Part shown: in pieces, positions 1 to 6,651 of the stretch
Layout of the letters: the number at the start of each line of letters is the position of its first letter
How positions within the stretch are numbered: position 1 is the first letter of the stretch
Assembly (NCBI GenBank): GCA_001603615.1
Contig: LUZL01000059.1
Location: 1-10,735 of the forward strand
Origin: Bacteroidales bacterium Bact_20
GTDB taxonomy: Bacteria > Bacteroidota > Bacteroidia > Bacteroidales > DTU049
DNA: 10,735 nucleotides
Direction: 5' to 3'
Translations under genes and position numbers: made by a program
Notes under the pieces: generated by a model
Databases searched by the model: none
What the model was told of the DNA's origin: nothing
What the model saw: only the letters and a program-made list of their open reading frames with translations

Positions 1-43
1 TGAATCCTGCACCGCCTGTTACTAAAATTCTTTTATGTATCAT
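1..43 (-). CDS. Partial SDR-family nucleotide-sugar epimerase/decarboxylase (N-terminus only)
   Basis: Reading leftward from the ATG at 43-41, the frame gives MIHKRILVTGGAGF and then leaves the window. This is the first beta strand and the glycine-rich NAD(P)-binding turn (GGxGFxG type) of extended short-chain dehydrogenases that act on nucleotide sugars, such as UDP-glucuronate decarboxylase, UDP-glucuronate 4-epimerase and dTDP-glucose dehydratase. An upstream ATG is out of frame and soon meets a stop, so 43 is the natural start. The gene lies downstream of a UDP-glucose dehydrogenase on the same strand. A UDP-glucuronate-consuming enzyme, for example a UDP-xylose synthase, is therefore the best guess. 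Fourteen residues identify the fold but not the substrate. Confidence 0.75.
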   Translation of the reverse strand, partial: MIHKRILVTGGAGF

Positions 44-90
44 TTTAAATATTTTATCATTAATAAAGTTTCTTTAATAATTAGATTTAT

Positions 91-190
91 CTACTTTCTC
101 AAATCTCCTCTTCTCCACTTCACTATTTCACCCAATCTCCCAGTCACAACGTCACCTCATCAGCCATTCTCCCATTCTCTCTCATCTCTA
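91..190. other. Strongly strand-skewed C-rich intergenic tract
   Basis: In these 100 bases the + strand holds 42 C but only 3 G, in short runs such as CTCC, CCATTCTC and CTCATCTC, while the flanking DNA is AT-rich. On the transcribed (minus) strand the RNA would be G-rich and almost C-free. The tract lies between the stop of the UDP-glucose dehydrogenase and the start of the SDR gene. No open frame, terminator hairpin or promoter motif is seen in it. It may be a drifted intergenic repeat or a G-rich untranslated RNA segment. Confidence 0.6.
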
Positions 191-218
191 AACTAAACTT
201 TGATTTTACCTTACTTTA

Positions 219-1541
219 TCAATTAGTTTTCACTCCAATACAATAATAATAAAATCCCCTCTCTTTCATCTCAGTAGCATCATAGATATTTCTACCATCT
301 AATACTAAAGGTGTTTTCATCAAATTTTTGATTAAATCCCAATCTGGTAATCTAAATTCTGTCCATTCGGTAACTAACAAGAGAGCATCTGCATCCTTTA
401 CTGCTTCATACATATCATCTGCATAGTTTATTATATTACCTATTCGTCTTTTAGTCTCTTCCATACTAGCAGGATCAAATGCTGTTATTTGAGCATTATT
501 TTTTAATAATTTATCAATAATTACTAATGAAGGAGCTTCTCTCATATCATCGGTATTAGGTTTAAAAGATAGACCCCAAAGAGCAATTTTTTTACCAGAA
601 ATATTACCATTATAAAATTGTAATAATTTTTTAACCAAAATACTTTTTTGTTCTTCATTAATAGTCTCAACGGCTTGTAAAAGGCGTAGTTGATAATTAT
701 TTTCTTCGCCAGCTTTGATGAGTGCTTTCACATCTTTAGGGAAGCAGCTGCCACCGTATCCTATTCCTGGATATAGAAATTTGTTTCCTATCCTAGGATC
801 TGAACCGATGCCTAGTCTTACCATATTAACATCTGCACCTAAAATTTCACATAAATTTGCTATATCATTCATAAAGCTAATACGTGTTGCTAGCATAGCA
901 TTAGCAGCATATTTAGTCATTTCTGCAGATGGTATATCCATAAATATTATTGGATGACCGTTTAGAGTGAAAGGTTTATATAATCTTTGAAAAATTTCTT
1001 TTGCTCGCTCAGACTCTATACCTATCACTATACGATCAGGCTTCATGAAATCATTTATTGCATCACCTTCTTTAAGAAATTCAGGATTTGATGCTACATC
1101 AAAATCAATGTTAAGATTACGATTATTTAATTCAGTTTTAATGGCTTCTTTTACTTTATTTGCCGTACCAACTGGCACAGTGCTTTTGGTAACTACTACT
1201 AAATAATCATTCATATATTTCCCAATATTATGAGCTACATCTAGTACATATTTAAGATCTGCACTACCATCTTCATCTGGTGGTGTACCTACAGCTATGA
1301 AAACCATCTCTGCACCGTCCAAAACTTCAGCAATATCGGTTTCAAAACTTAATCTTCCTTTTTCTAAATTTTTAATTATCAATTCGTCTAAACCTGGTTC
1401 ATATATAGGAGATATACCTTTTTTGAGATTTTCTATTTTATTTTTATCAATATCTACACAAACTGTTTCTACACCTACCTCTGCGAAACATACTCCTGTA
1501 ACTAATCCTACATAGCCAGTTCCAACTATAACAATTTTCAT
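219..1541 (-). CDS. ugd: UDP-glucose 6-dehydrogenase
   Basis: This cytosolic enzyme oxidises UDP-glucose twice with NAD+ to UDP-glucuronate, a precursor of acidic and pentose sugars in capsule, LPS or exopolysaccharide. The 440-residue length is typical. The N-terminal Rossmann domain begins at once with GTGYVG (7-12). It is followed by YEPGLDEL (47-54), TKSTVPVGT (118-126) and NPEFLKEGDA (152-161). The central helical domain has KYAANAMLATR (210-220). The catalytic cysteine is C266 in GYGGSCFPKD (261-270). The C-terminal UDP-binding domain has WGLSFKPNTDDMREAP (322-337) and LDGRN (414-418). All catalytic positions known for the family appear intact. The ATG at 1541 starts directly on the Rossmann strand. 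Downstream on the same strand is a nucleotide-sugar SDR gene 175 bp away, probably co-transcribed. GDP-mannose or UDP-HexNAc dehydrogenases share the fold, but the overall motif set fits UDP-glucose best. Confidence 0.96.
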   Translation of the reverse strand: MKIVIVGTGYVGLVTGVCFAEVGVETVCVDIDKNKIENLKKGISPIYEPGLDELIIKNLEKGRLSFETDIAEVLDGAEMVFIAVGTPPDEDGSADLKYVLDVAHNIGKYMNDYLVVVTKSTVPVGTANKVKEAIKTELNNRNLNIDFDVASNPEFLKEGDAINDFMKPDRIVIGIESERAKEIFQRLYKPFTLNGHPIIFMDIPSAEMTKYAANAMLATRISFMNDIANLCEILGADVNMVRLGIGSDPRIGNKFLYPGIGYGGSCFPKDVKALIKAGEENNYQLRLLQAVETINEEQKSILVKKLLQFYNGNISGKKIALWGLSFKPNTDDMREAPSLVIIDKLLKNNAQITAFDPASMEETKRRIGNIINYADDMYEAVKDADALLLVTEWTEFRLPDWDLIKNLMKTPLVLDGRNIYDATEMKERGFYYYCIGVKTN

Positions 1542-1559
1542 AATATTTTAAAGTTTTAT

Positions 1560-1573
1560 GCAAAATAAATCAA
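1560..1573 (-). promoter_or_regulatory. Weak candidate promoter for ugd
   Basis: On the minus strand the bases read TTGATTTATTTTGC, ending 18 nt before the ugd ATG. TATTTTGC is one base short of the Bacteroidota -7 element TAnnTTTG, and no well-spaced TTG -33 element is seen. It is the only near-match in this divergent region on this strand, so it is listed at low confidence. Confidence 0.25.
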
Positions 1574-1625
1574 TTTTTTCAAAATCATTAAATTAAAATT
1601 TTAATCTTTATTAGAAAAAAAAACC

Positions 1626-1634
1626 TAACTTTGC
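1626..1634 (+). promoter_or_regulatory. Bacteroidota-type -7 promoter element for korAB
   Basis: TAACTTTGC matches the Bacteroidota primary sigma factor -7 consensus TAnnTTTG exactly and is followed by CAA, like the other two promoters in this window. It ends 22 nt before the korA ATG, implying a leader of roughly 15-20 nt. No TTG is present at the -33 position (about 1601); the bases there are TTAATC. The intervening leader is A-rich with no Shine-Dalgarno sequence. Confidence 0.7.
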
Positions 1635-1656
1635 AAGAAAAAAAATAGTCCAAATT

Positions 1657-3501
1657 ATGAATGAAGAAACCACACCAATGTCAGGCAGAAAGCAAGTAAA
1701 TGACATTGTAATAAAATTTGTTGGTGATTCTGGAGATGGTATTCAGTTATCAGGTAATATTTTTGCTGATACACTAGCACATATAGGCTTAGATATGGCT
1801 ACATTTCCAGATTTTCCCGCAGAGGTCAGAGCACCACGTAATACTACATTTGGTGTATCTGGATTTCAAATACATTTTAGTAATAAAAAAGTTTTAACAC
1901 CAGGTGATGAATATGATGTTTTGGTTTGTTTCAATCCTGCATCACTAAAGGTAAATCTCAAAAATGTAAAACAAGGTGGTATTATTATTGTTGATAGTTC
2001 TAATTTCACTCCTCGTAGTTTAGAGACAGCAGGTTATACATCTAATCCATTAGAAGATAATAGCTTGGATAATTATATAGTTTTACAAATTCCCGCGTCT
2101 GAGATGTCTATTAGCATTAATAGTGATTTAGATAAGAAAAGTGCTGAAAGAACTAAAAATATGTATATCCTTGGAGTACTATATAATATGTTCGGCTTTG
2201 AGTTAAAACCAGCTATTAATTATATTAATAATAAATTTAAAAATACATCACAATTAATAAATGCAAATCTAAAATCTCTAGAAGAAGGCTATAAATTTAG
2301 CGAAACATTAAAAAATTTCCCCAAATTTTACCTTGCTAAATGTGAGCTTATACCAGGGAAATATAGAGATATACAAGGTAATGTCGCTACAGCATGGGGA
2401 TTGATGGCAGCTGCAGAAAAGGCTGGTCTTCATTTATTTATTGGTTCATATCCTATTACTCCCGCTACAGAAATTTTAGTTGAGCTCTCTAAACATAGAG
2501 AATTGGGAGTTAAAACATTTCAAGCTGAAGATGAGATAGCTGGCATCACCTCTGCCATAGGAGCTAGTTTTGCTGGAGCATTGGCAGCCACTACTACTTC
2601 TGGTCCTGGATTATCATTAAAAGTAGAAGCTATGGGCTTAGCAGTAATGACTGAGCTACCAATAGTAATAGTTGATGTACAAAGAGCTGGTCCATCCACT
2701 GGTATGCCTACGAAAAGTGAGCAAGCTGATTTATACATGTCTATGTTTGGTCGTAATGGCGAAGCACCTATTCCTATCATTGCTGCATCATCATCTGTAG
2801 ATTGCTTTTTTGCTGCTTTCGAAGCTGCTAAAATAGCTCTTGAACATATGACACCTGTTATCTTACTATCTGATGGCTATATAGGGTTAGGGTCTAGTGT
2901 ATTTCGCATTCCTAAAATGGCTGATTTACCAGAAATCCGTCCGCCTTTTGCTGATCCAAATGTTAAGTATTATCCGTATGAGCGTGATGATGAATGGTAT
3001 GTGAGAAAATGGGCTATACCGGGTACTCCAGGATTACAACATAGAGTTGGTGGCTTAGAAAAATCTGATATCTATGGCGAAGTAACTACAGATGCCAAAA
3101 ATCATGAAAAAATGGTTATAAACAGAGAAGAAAAAATTAAACGTATAGCTCATAAATGGCCTCTCCAAAGAATTACTGGACCAGAAGATGCAGATTTATT
3201 AGTAGTCAGTTGGGGTGGTACTAAAGGACAAGTAGAGGGTGCTATACAAAACTTAACTACAAAAGGCTACCGCATATCTCATACTCACTTCAGATATATA
3301 AACCCATTACCTCTAAATACTCATGAAATATTAAAATCTGGCAAAAAAGTAATTGTCTGTGAGCTAAACAGAGGACAATTCGCAAATATCCTCAGAATGA
3401 ACTATCAAGATATAGAATTTCATCAGTACAATAAAGTACAAGGACAACCATTTACTGTTAGAGAATTAGAAAATGCATTTACAGAATTATTAAATTCATA
3501 A
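1657..3501 (+). CDS. korA: 2-oxoacid:acceptor oxidoreductase, fused gamma-alpha subunit (2-oxoglutarate type)
   Basis: This is the large subunit of a thiamine- and iron-sulfur-dependent enzyme that decarboxylates a 2-oxoacid to its acyl-CoA and passes electrons to ferredoxin, in the cytosol. Residues ~15-200 form the gamma (CoA-interacting) domain, opening with GDSGDG (23-28). Residues ~240-500 form the alpha domain, with GSYPITPATEI (263-273), the EDEIAG segment (291-296), TTSGPGLSLK (313-322) and the substrate-side QRAGPSTGMPTKSEQADL (342-359). Residues ~511-612 are the C-terminal domain II. There is no ferredoxin-like 2x[4Fe-4S] domain, which separates it from one-chain pyruvate:ferredoxin oxidoreductases. 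The 614-residue length fits the fused KorA family. korB follows 13 bp later with the TPP-binding subunit. 2-Oxoglutarate is the favoured substrate, mainly from the korB motif. Other 2-oxoacids are possible. Confidence 0.93.
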   Translation: MNEETTPMSGRKQVNDIVIKFVGDSGDGIQLSGNIFADTLAHIGLDMATFPDFPAEVRAPRNTTFGVSGFQIHFSNKKVLTPGDEYDVLVCFNPASLKVNLKNVKQGGIIIVDSSNFTPRSLETAGYTSNPLEDNSLDNYIVLQIPASEMSISINSDLDKKSAERTKNMYILGVLYNMFGFELKPAINYINNKFKNTSQLINANLKSLEEGYKFSETLKNFPKFYLAKCELIPGKYRDIQGNVATAWGLMAAAEKAGLHLFIGSYPITPATEILVELSKHRELGVKTFQAEDEIAGITSAIGASFAGALAATTTSGPGLSLKVEAMGLAVMTELPIVIVDVQRAGPSTGMPTKSEQADLYMSMFGRNGEAPIPIIAASSSVDCFFAAFEAAKIALEHMTPVILLSDGYIGLGSSVFRIPKMADLPEIRPPFADPNVKYYPYERDDEWYVRKWAIPGTPGLQHRVGGLEKSDIYGEVTTDAKNHEKMVINREEKIKRIAHKWPLQRITGPEDADLLVVSWGGTKGQVEGAIQNLTTKGYRISHTHFRYINPLPLNTHEILKSGKKVIVCELNRGQFANILRMNYQDIEFHQYNKVQGQPFTVRELENAFTELLNS

Positions 3502-3514
3502 AAATTTTATTATC

Positions 3515-4552
3515 ATGAAAAAGTCAATAAATAATACAATCCCCAAATCTGATGTACCATTAACACCAAAAGATTTCGAAAGCGATCAAATTATTAGATG
3601 GTGCCCAGGATGTGGCGATCATATGATAGTCAATTCTCTCAAAAAAGTTTTCGCAGAGATAGGCTATAAAAAAGAAAATTATGTAGTTGTTTCTGGTATT
3701 GGTTGTAGTTCTAGGCTACCATATTATGTTAATTCTTATGGATTTCATGGTATACATGGCAGAGCAAATGCTATAGCTAGTGGAGTGAAAATAGCTAATC
3801 CTAAACTCAGCATCTGGGTAGCTACTGGAGATGGTGATTCTTTAGCTATAGGTGGTAATCACTTCATCCACGTTGTCAGAAGAAATTTAGATATGAATAT
3901 TATTCTATTTAATAATCAAATTTATGGACTCACTAAAGGCCAGTACTCTCCTACCTCTCCTTTAGGTGCTGTTACTAAAACCTCTCCCTACGGTACTATA
4001 GAACATCCATTTACAACAGGAGAGTTAGTTTTAGGTGCTCAAGGAACTTTCTTTGCTCGTTCATTAGATATACTGGTAGATCTCACTACTAACGTACTTT
4101 TCGAAGCTGCTAGTCATGATGGCACCTCTGTTATAGAAATCTTTCAAAATTGTGTAATATTTAATGATGGTGCATATAACGAAATAACTAATAAAGAAAA
4201 TCGCGATGATAATGTCTTAATAGTAGAAGATGGCCAACCAATGATCTTTGGAAAAAATAAAGATAAAGGTTTAGTTTTAAATAATTTCAATCTAGAAGTA
4301 GTCACTATCGGTGAAAATGGAATTACAGAAAAAGATATTTTAGTTCATGATGCTAAAACTCCCTCTCCATTTATTCATTTAATGTTAGCAAAAATGCATC
4401 ATCCATGGGTTTTTGGTGTTATTAGAAAAACTCCTGCTCCTACTTATGACGACCTAATGGAAGAGCAAATTAGTATGGTAAAAGCTAAATCTAATATTAA
4501 ATGTATGGACGATTTACTAAATAGTGGAGATACCTGGGAAATAAAAGAATAA
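3515..4552 (+). CDS. korB: 2-oxoacid:ferredoxin oxidoreductase, beta (TPP/[4Fe-4S]) subunit
   Basis: This subunit binds thiamine pyrophosphate and the single [4Fe-4S] cluster, and completes the enzyme with the adjacent korA product. WCPGCGDH (29-36) supplies C30 and C33, GIGCSSR (61-67) supplies C64, and C213 (QNC, 211-213) gives the fourth ligand. This C-x2-C...C...C spacing is the one expected for archaeal and bacterial two-subunit OFORs. The TPP motif is ATGDGDS (103-109) with the closing asparagines at N133-N134, 26 residues after GDG. The stretch IYGLTKGQYSPTSP (136-149) is the form found in 2-oxoglutarate-type beta subunits, which supports the substrate call. At 345 residues it is full length. 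It is co-transcribed with korA across a 13-bp gap and is followed by a strong terminator. In Bacteroidota this enzyme can replace or supplement 2-oxoglutarate dehydrogenase in the TCA cycle. Confidence 0.94.
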   Translation: MKKSINNTIPKSDVPLTPKDFESDQIIRWCPGCGDHMIVNSLKKVFAEIGYKKENYVVVSGIGCSSRLPYYVNSYGFHGIHGRANAIASGVKIANPKLSIWVATGDGDSLAIGGNHFIHVVRRNLDMNIILFNNQIYGLTKGQYSPTSPLGAVTKTSPYGTIEHPFTTGELVLGAQGTFFARSLDILVDLTTNVLFEAASHDGTSVIEIFQNCVIFNDGAYNEITNKENRDDNVLIVEDGQPMIFGKNKDKGLVLNNFNLEVVTIGENGITEKDILVHDAKTPSPFIHLMLAKMHHPWVFGVIRKTPAPTYDDLMEEQISMVKAKSNIKCMDDLLNSGDTWEIKE

Positions 4553-4574
4553 TTTATAAAATTTTTTACAAAGG

Positions 4575-4607
4575 AAAAGGAAGCAATTACATTGCTTCCT
4601 TTTTTTT
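4575..4607 (+). terminator. Intrinsic terminator of korAB
   Basis: GGAAGCAAT (4579-4587) pairs perfectly with ATTGCTTCC (4591-4599) across a TAC loop. AAAA before the stem and TTTT after it can extend the pairing, and the hairpin ends in eight T residues (4600-4607). It sits 22 bp after the korB stop and separates korAB from the MFS promoter. Confidence 0.92.
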
Positions 4608-4625
4608 ATTATTATGATGAAAAAA

Positions 4626-4660
4626 TTTGCAATAAGAAAAAAATTTTATTTTATATTTGC
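4626..4660 (+). promoter_or_regulatory. Promoter of the MFS transporter gene
   Basis: The -7 element is TATATTTGC (4652-4660), an exact TAnnTTTG match. A TTTG at 4626-4629 stands 22 bp upstream and supplies the -33 TTG element, so both halves of the Bacteroidota promoter are present at the usual spacing. The octamer ATTTGCAA occurs twice exactly 30 bp apart (4625 and 4655). The nearest in-frame ATG is 30 bp beyond the -7 element, giving a leader of roughly 25 nt. Confidence 0.78.
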
Positions 4661-4689
4661 AAAATTTTTTTAAAAAAATAAGAAAACTT

Positions 4690-6099
4690 ATGATGGAAAA
4701 AATTACAACTTCTTTAAGAGAATCAAAAACAATGCGATGGACAGCATTGATTCTCGTAGCTTTCACAATGTTAACGGGATATTTCATTTCAGATGTTATG
4801 TCTCCTTTAAAACCTTTGGTGGAAGCTGAACTACAATGGTCAAGTACTGAATATGGAGTATTTACAGGTGCTTATGGATGGATAAATGTATTCTGCTTAA
4901 TGCTTATATTAGGTGGTATAATCCTAGATGTAGCAGGTATCAGATTTACCTGCATGCTCAGTGCTAGTATAATGCTTATAGGTACAGCAATTAAATATTG
5001 GGCTATCAGTACACCAGAGTTAAATAATCATATTGTTAACTTTTTATTCTTGCATATGAGAGGACAAGTCTTCTGGGCATCCATAGGATTTGCTATCTTT
5101 GGTGTAGGAGTAGAAATGGCAGGAATAACTGTTTCTAAAACTATAGTTAAATGGTTTAAAGGAAAAGAAATGGCTCTAGCAATGGGTCTAGAAATGGCAA
5201 CTGCTCGTATAGGCTCTGCTCTAGCTTTAATCTTTGCTCCTATAATCGCTGAATCTATGGGCAGTGTATCTAAACCTATAATGTTTGGATTAATATTATT
5301 ATGTATAGGTTTTATTACTTTCTTTGTATACATTTTCATGGATAAAAAGCTAGATGATAGTGAAGGTATAACAAAAGAAAATAAACCTGCAAGTGAATTT
5401 AAAATGTCAAGTATAGGTCACATATTATCAAACAAAGCATGGTGGTATATAGCTATCATGTGTGTATTGTTCTATTCTGCTGTATTTCCATTTCTCAAGT
5501 ATGCTAGTGATCTAATGGTTAATAAATTTAATGTAGATCCATCTATAGCTGGTATCATACCTGGCATTTTACCTTTTGGCACTATTCTATTAACACCTAT
5601 TTTTGGCAATATATATGATAGAATAGGAAAAGGAGTTACGATAATGATAATCGGTTCATTCTTGATAACCCTTGTACATTTAATTTTCTCAATTCCTGGC
5701 TTACATAGTGTACCAATAGCTGTAGTTTTAGTTATTTTACTGGGAATCGGTTTCTCATTAGTACCATCAGCTATGTGGCCTTCTGTTGCTAAAATTATCC
5801 CTGAGTCAGAGTTAGGTACTGCTTATGCTCTTATTTTCTGGATTCAAAACTGGGGACTAATGGGTGTACCAATGTTAATCGGCTGGGTACTAGATAAATA
5901 CTGCGTATCAGGGCAAATAATGAGAGATGGCAAACTAGTAAATACTTATGATTATACTCTACCTATGATCATCTTTGCAAGTCTCAGCGCTATCTCTATC
6001 ATATTCGCTTTCTTGTTATTAGCAGAAAATAAACGCAAAAAATATAGTTTGCAATTACCTAATATAGAAGAAAAAATTAAAGAAAATCAAGAAGATTAA
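4690..6099 (+). CDS. MFS transporter, 12 transmembrane helices, substrate unknown
   Basis: This is an inner-membrane secondary transporter of the major facilitator superfamily. In the 469-residue form the hydrophobic segments group as two six-helix halves, split by a polar cytoplasmic loop at ~218-248 (KKLDDSEG to SSIGHI). Each half has a motif-A-like loop: LDVAGIRF (79-86) between helices 2 and 3, degenerate because the usual DRxGR is reduced, and YDRIGKG (309-315) in the second half, well kept. SLVPSAMWPS (356-365) and LGTAYALIFWIQNWGL (375-390) resemble the MFSD1-like branch, whose animal member exports dipeptides from lysosomes. That resemblance is from memory, and the substrate stays open. 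The start is set at the ATG at 4690, with a second ATG at 4693. An in-frame TTG at 4657 would add 11 residues but lies inside the promoter -7 element. It is a single-gene unit with its own promoter and terminator. Confidence 0.9.
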   Translation: MMEKITTSLRESKTMRWTALILVAFTMLTGYFISDVMSPLKPLVEAELQWSSTEYGVFTGAYGWINVFCLMLILGGIILDVAGIRFTCMLSASIMLIGTAIKYWAISTPELNNHIVNFLFLHMRGQVFWASIGFAIFGVGVEMAGITVSKTIVKWFKGKEMALAMGLEMATARIGSALALIFAPIIAESMGSVSKPIMFGLILLCIGFITFFVYIFMDKKLDDSEGITKENKPASEFKMSSIGHILSNKAWWYIAIMCVLFYSAVFPFLKYASDLMVNKFNVDPSIAGIIPGILPFGTILLTPIFGNIYDRIGKGVTIMIIGSFLITLVHLIFSIPGLHSVPIAVVLVILLGIGFSLVPSAMWPSVAKIIPESELGTAYALIFWIQNWGLMGVPMLIGWVLDKYCVSGQIMRDGKLVNTYDYTLPMIIFASLSAISIIFAFLLLAENKRKKYSLQLPNIEEKIKENQED

Positions 6100-6119
6100 T
6101 CTATAATTAATTTATATCC

Positions 6120-6160
6120 AAACAGCCTTTAAACTGAAAAGTTAAAGGCTGTTTTTTTTT
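6120..6160 (+). terminator. Intrinsic terminator of the MFS gene
   Basis: AACAGCCTTTAAACT and AGTTAAAGGCTGTT pair around a GAAA tetraloop (6136-6139) with one bulged A, and the stem runs straight into nine T residues (6152-6160). It begins 20 bp after the MFS stop codon. Confidence 0.92.
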
Positions 6161-6460
6161 ATATAAATTTATGAATTATATTTTAATCTATATAATTAGT
6201 CATTTAATAAATCACTAAATTATTATTATAAATCTATCATTAATAAATATACCTTAATAGTGTAATTTAATTTTTAATAAAAAAGTTTCTTTTAAGTTTT
6301 TTCAGCATAAAAAGAAAGAATTAAAGATGAATAGCTGATGGTGAAATGATGATTATCTTTTTTAATAAATTAAATTGGTTAATAAAAGATGAAAGATATG
6401 GAAATATTTAAATTTATTCCCTATCTATCTGCTAATAAGCATTTCGTAATATTATTCAAA

Positions 6461-6648
6461 AAATGTTCAAATTAAGTAATGATATTTGATATATTATTTT
6501 TATATGATTAAAGTCTTTATTAATAAATAATTTATAGAATTTATTTTTTCAAATTTAATTTTTACTAATTTATTTTATAATATATAACTATAAATATATT
6601 AATAGTATTTTATTATAATTTATATATCATTAATTGATTTGAACATTT
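6461..6648. repeat. Imperfect 25-nt inverted repeat with a 138-bp AT-rich centre
   Basis: The left arm is at 6461-6485 and the right arm at 6624-6648. The arms match as reverse complements at 23 of 25 positions. They include the perfect block ATTTGAACATTT (right arm) against AAATGTTCAAAT (left arm), and ATATCATTA against TAATGATAT. The enclosed 138 bp is nearly pure A+T with no open frame. No clear target-site duplication flanks the arms. The arrangement resembles a small non-autonomous element or a long hairpin, but AT-richness raises the chance of accidental pairing. Confidence 0.5.
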
Positions 6649-6651
6649 ATA

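Noticed and set aside
715..957. 80-codon plus-strand open frame inside ugd
   Set aside because: It lies fully antisense to a well-supported dehydrogenase gene, has no promoter motif, and its residue pattern is a reflection of ugd codons.
1297..1515. 72-codon plus-strand open frame inside ugd
   Set aside because: It is antisense to the conserved Rossmann domain of ugd and has no independent signal.
2520..2780. 86-codon minus-strand open frame inside korA
   Set aside because: It is opposite the most conserved alpha-domain motifs, so the open frame follows from korA codon use.
4614..4673. 19-codon plus-strand frame with tandem ATGs, rich in Lys and Phe
   Set aside because: It coincides with the MFS promoter, including both the -33 and -7 elements; the Lys/Phe content simply reflects A and T runs.
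4587..4787. 66-codon minus-strand open frame spanning the korAB terminator and the MFS start
   Set aside because: It overlaps an intrinsic terminator, a promoter and the start of a real gene, and its C-terminal codons are made of terminator sequence.
5028..5339. 103-codon minus-strand open frame inside the MFS gene
   Set aside because: It is antisense to transmembrane helices, and its composition is what a reversed hydrophobic gene yields.
6311..6363. Second terminator formed by AAAGAT (6324-6329) and ATCTTT (6355-6360) with a T run
   Set aside because: The six-base A+T-rich stem has a loop of about 25 nt and would be far weaker than the true MFS terminator at 6120-6160.
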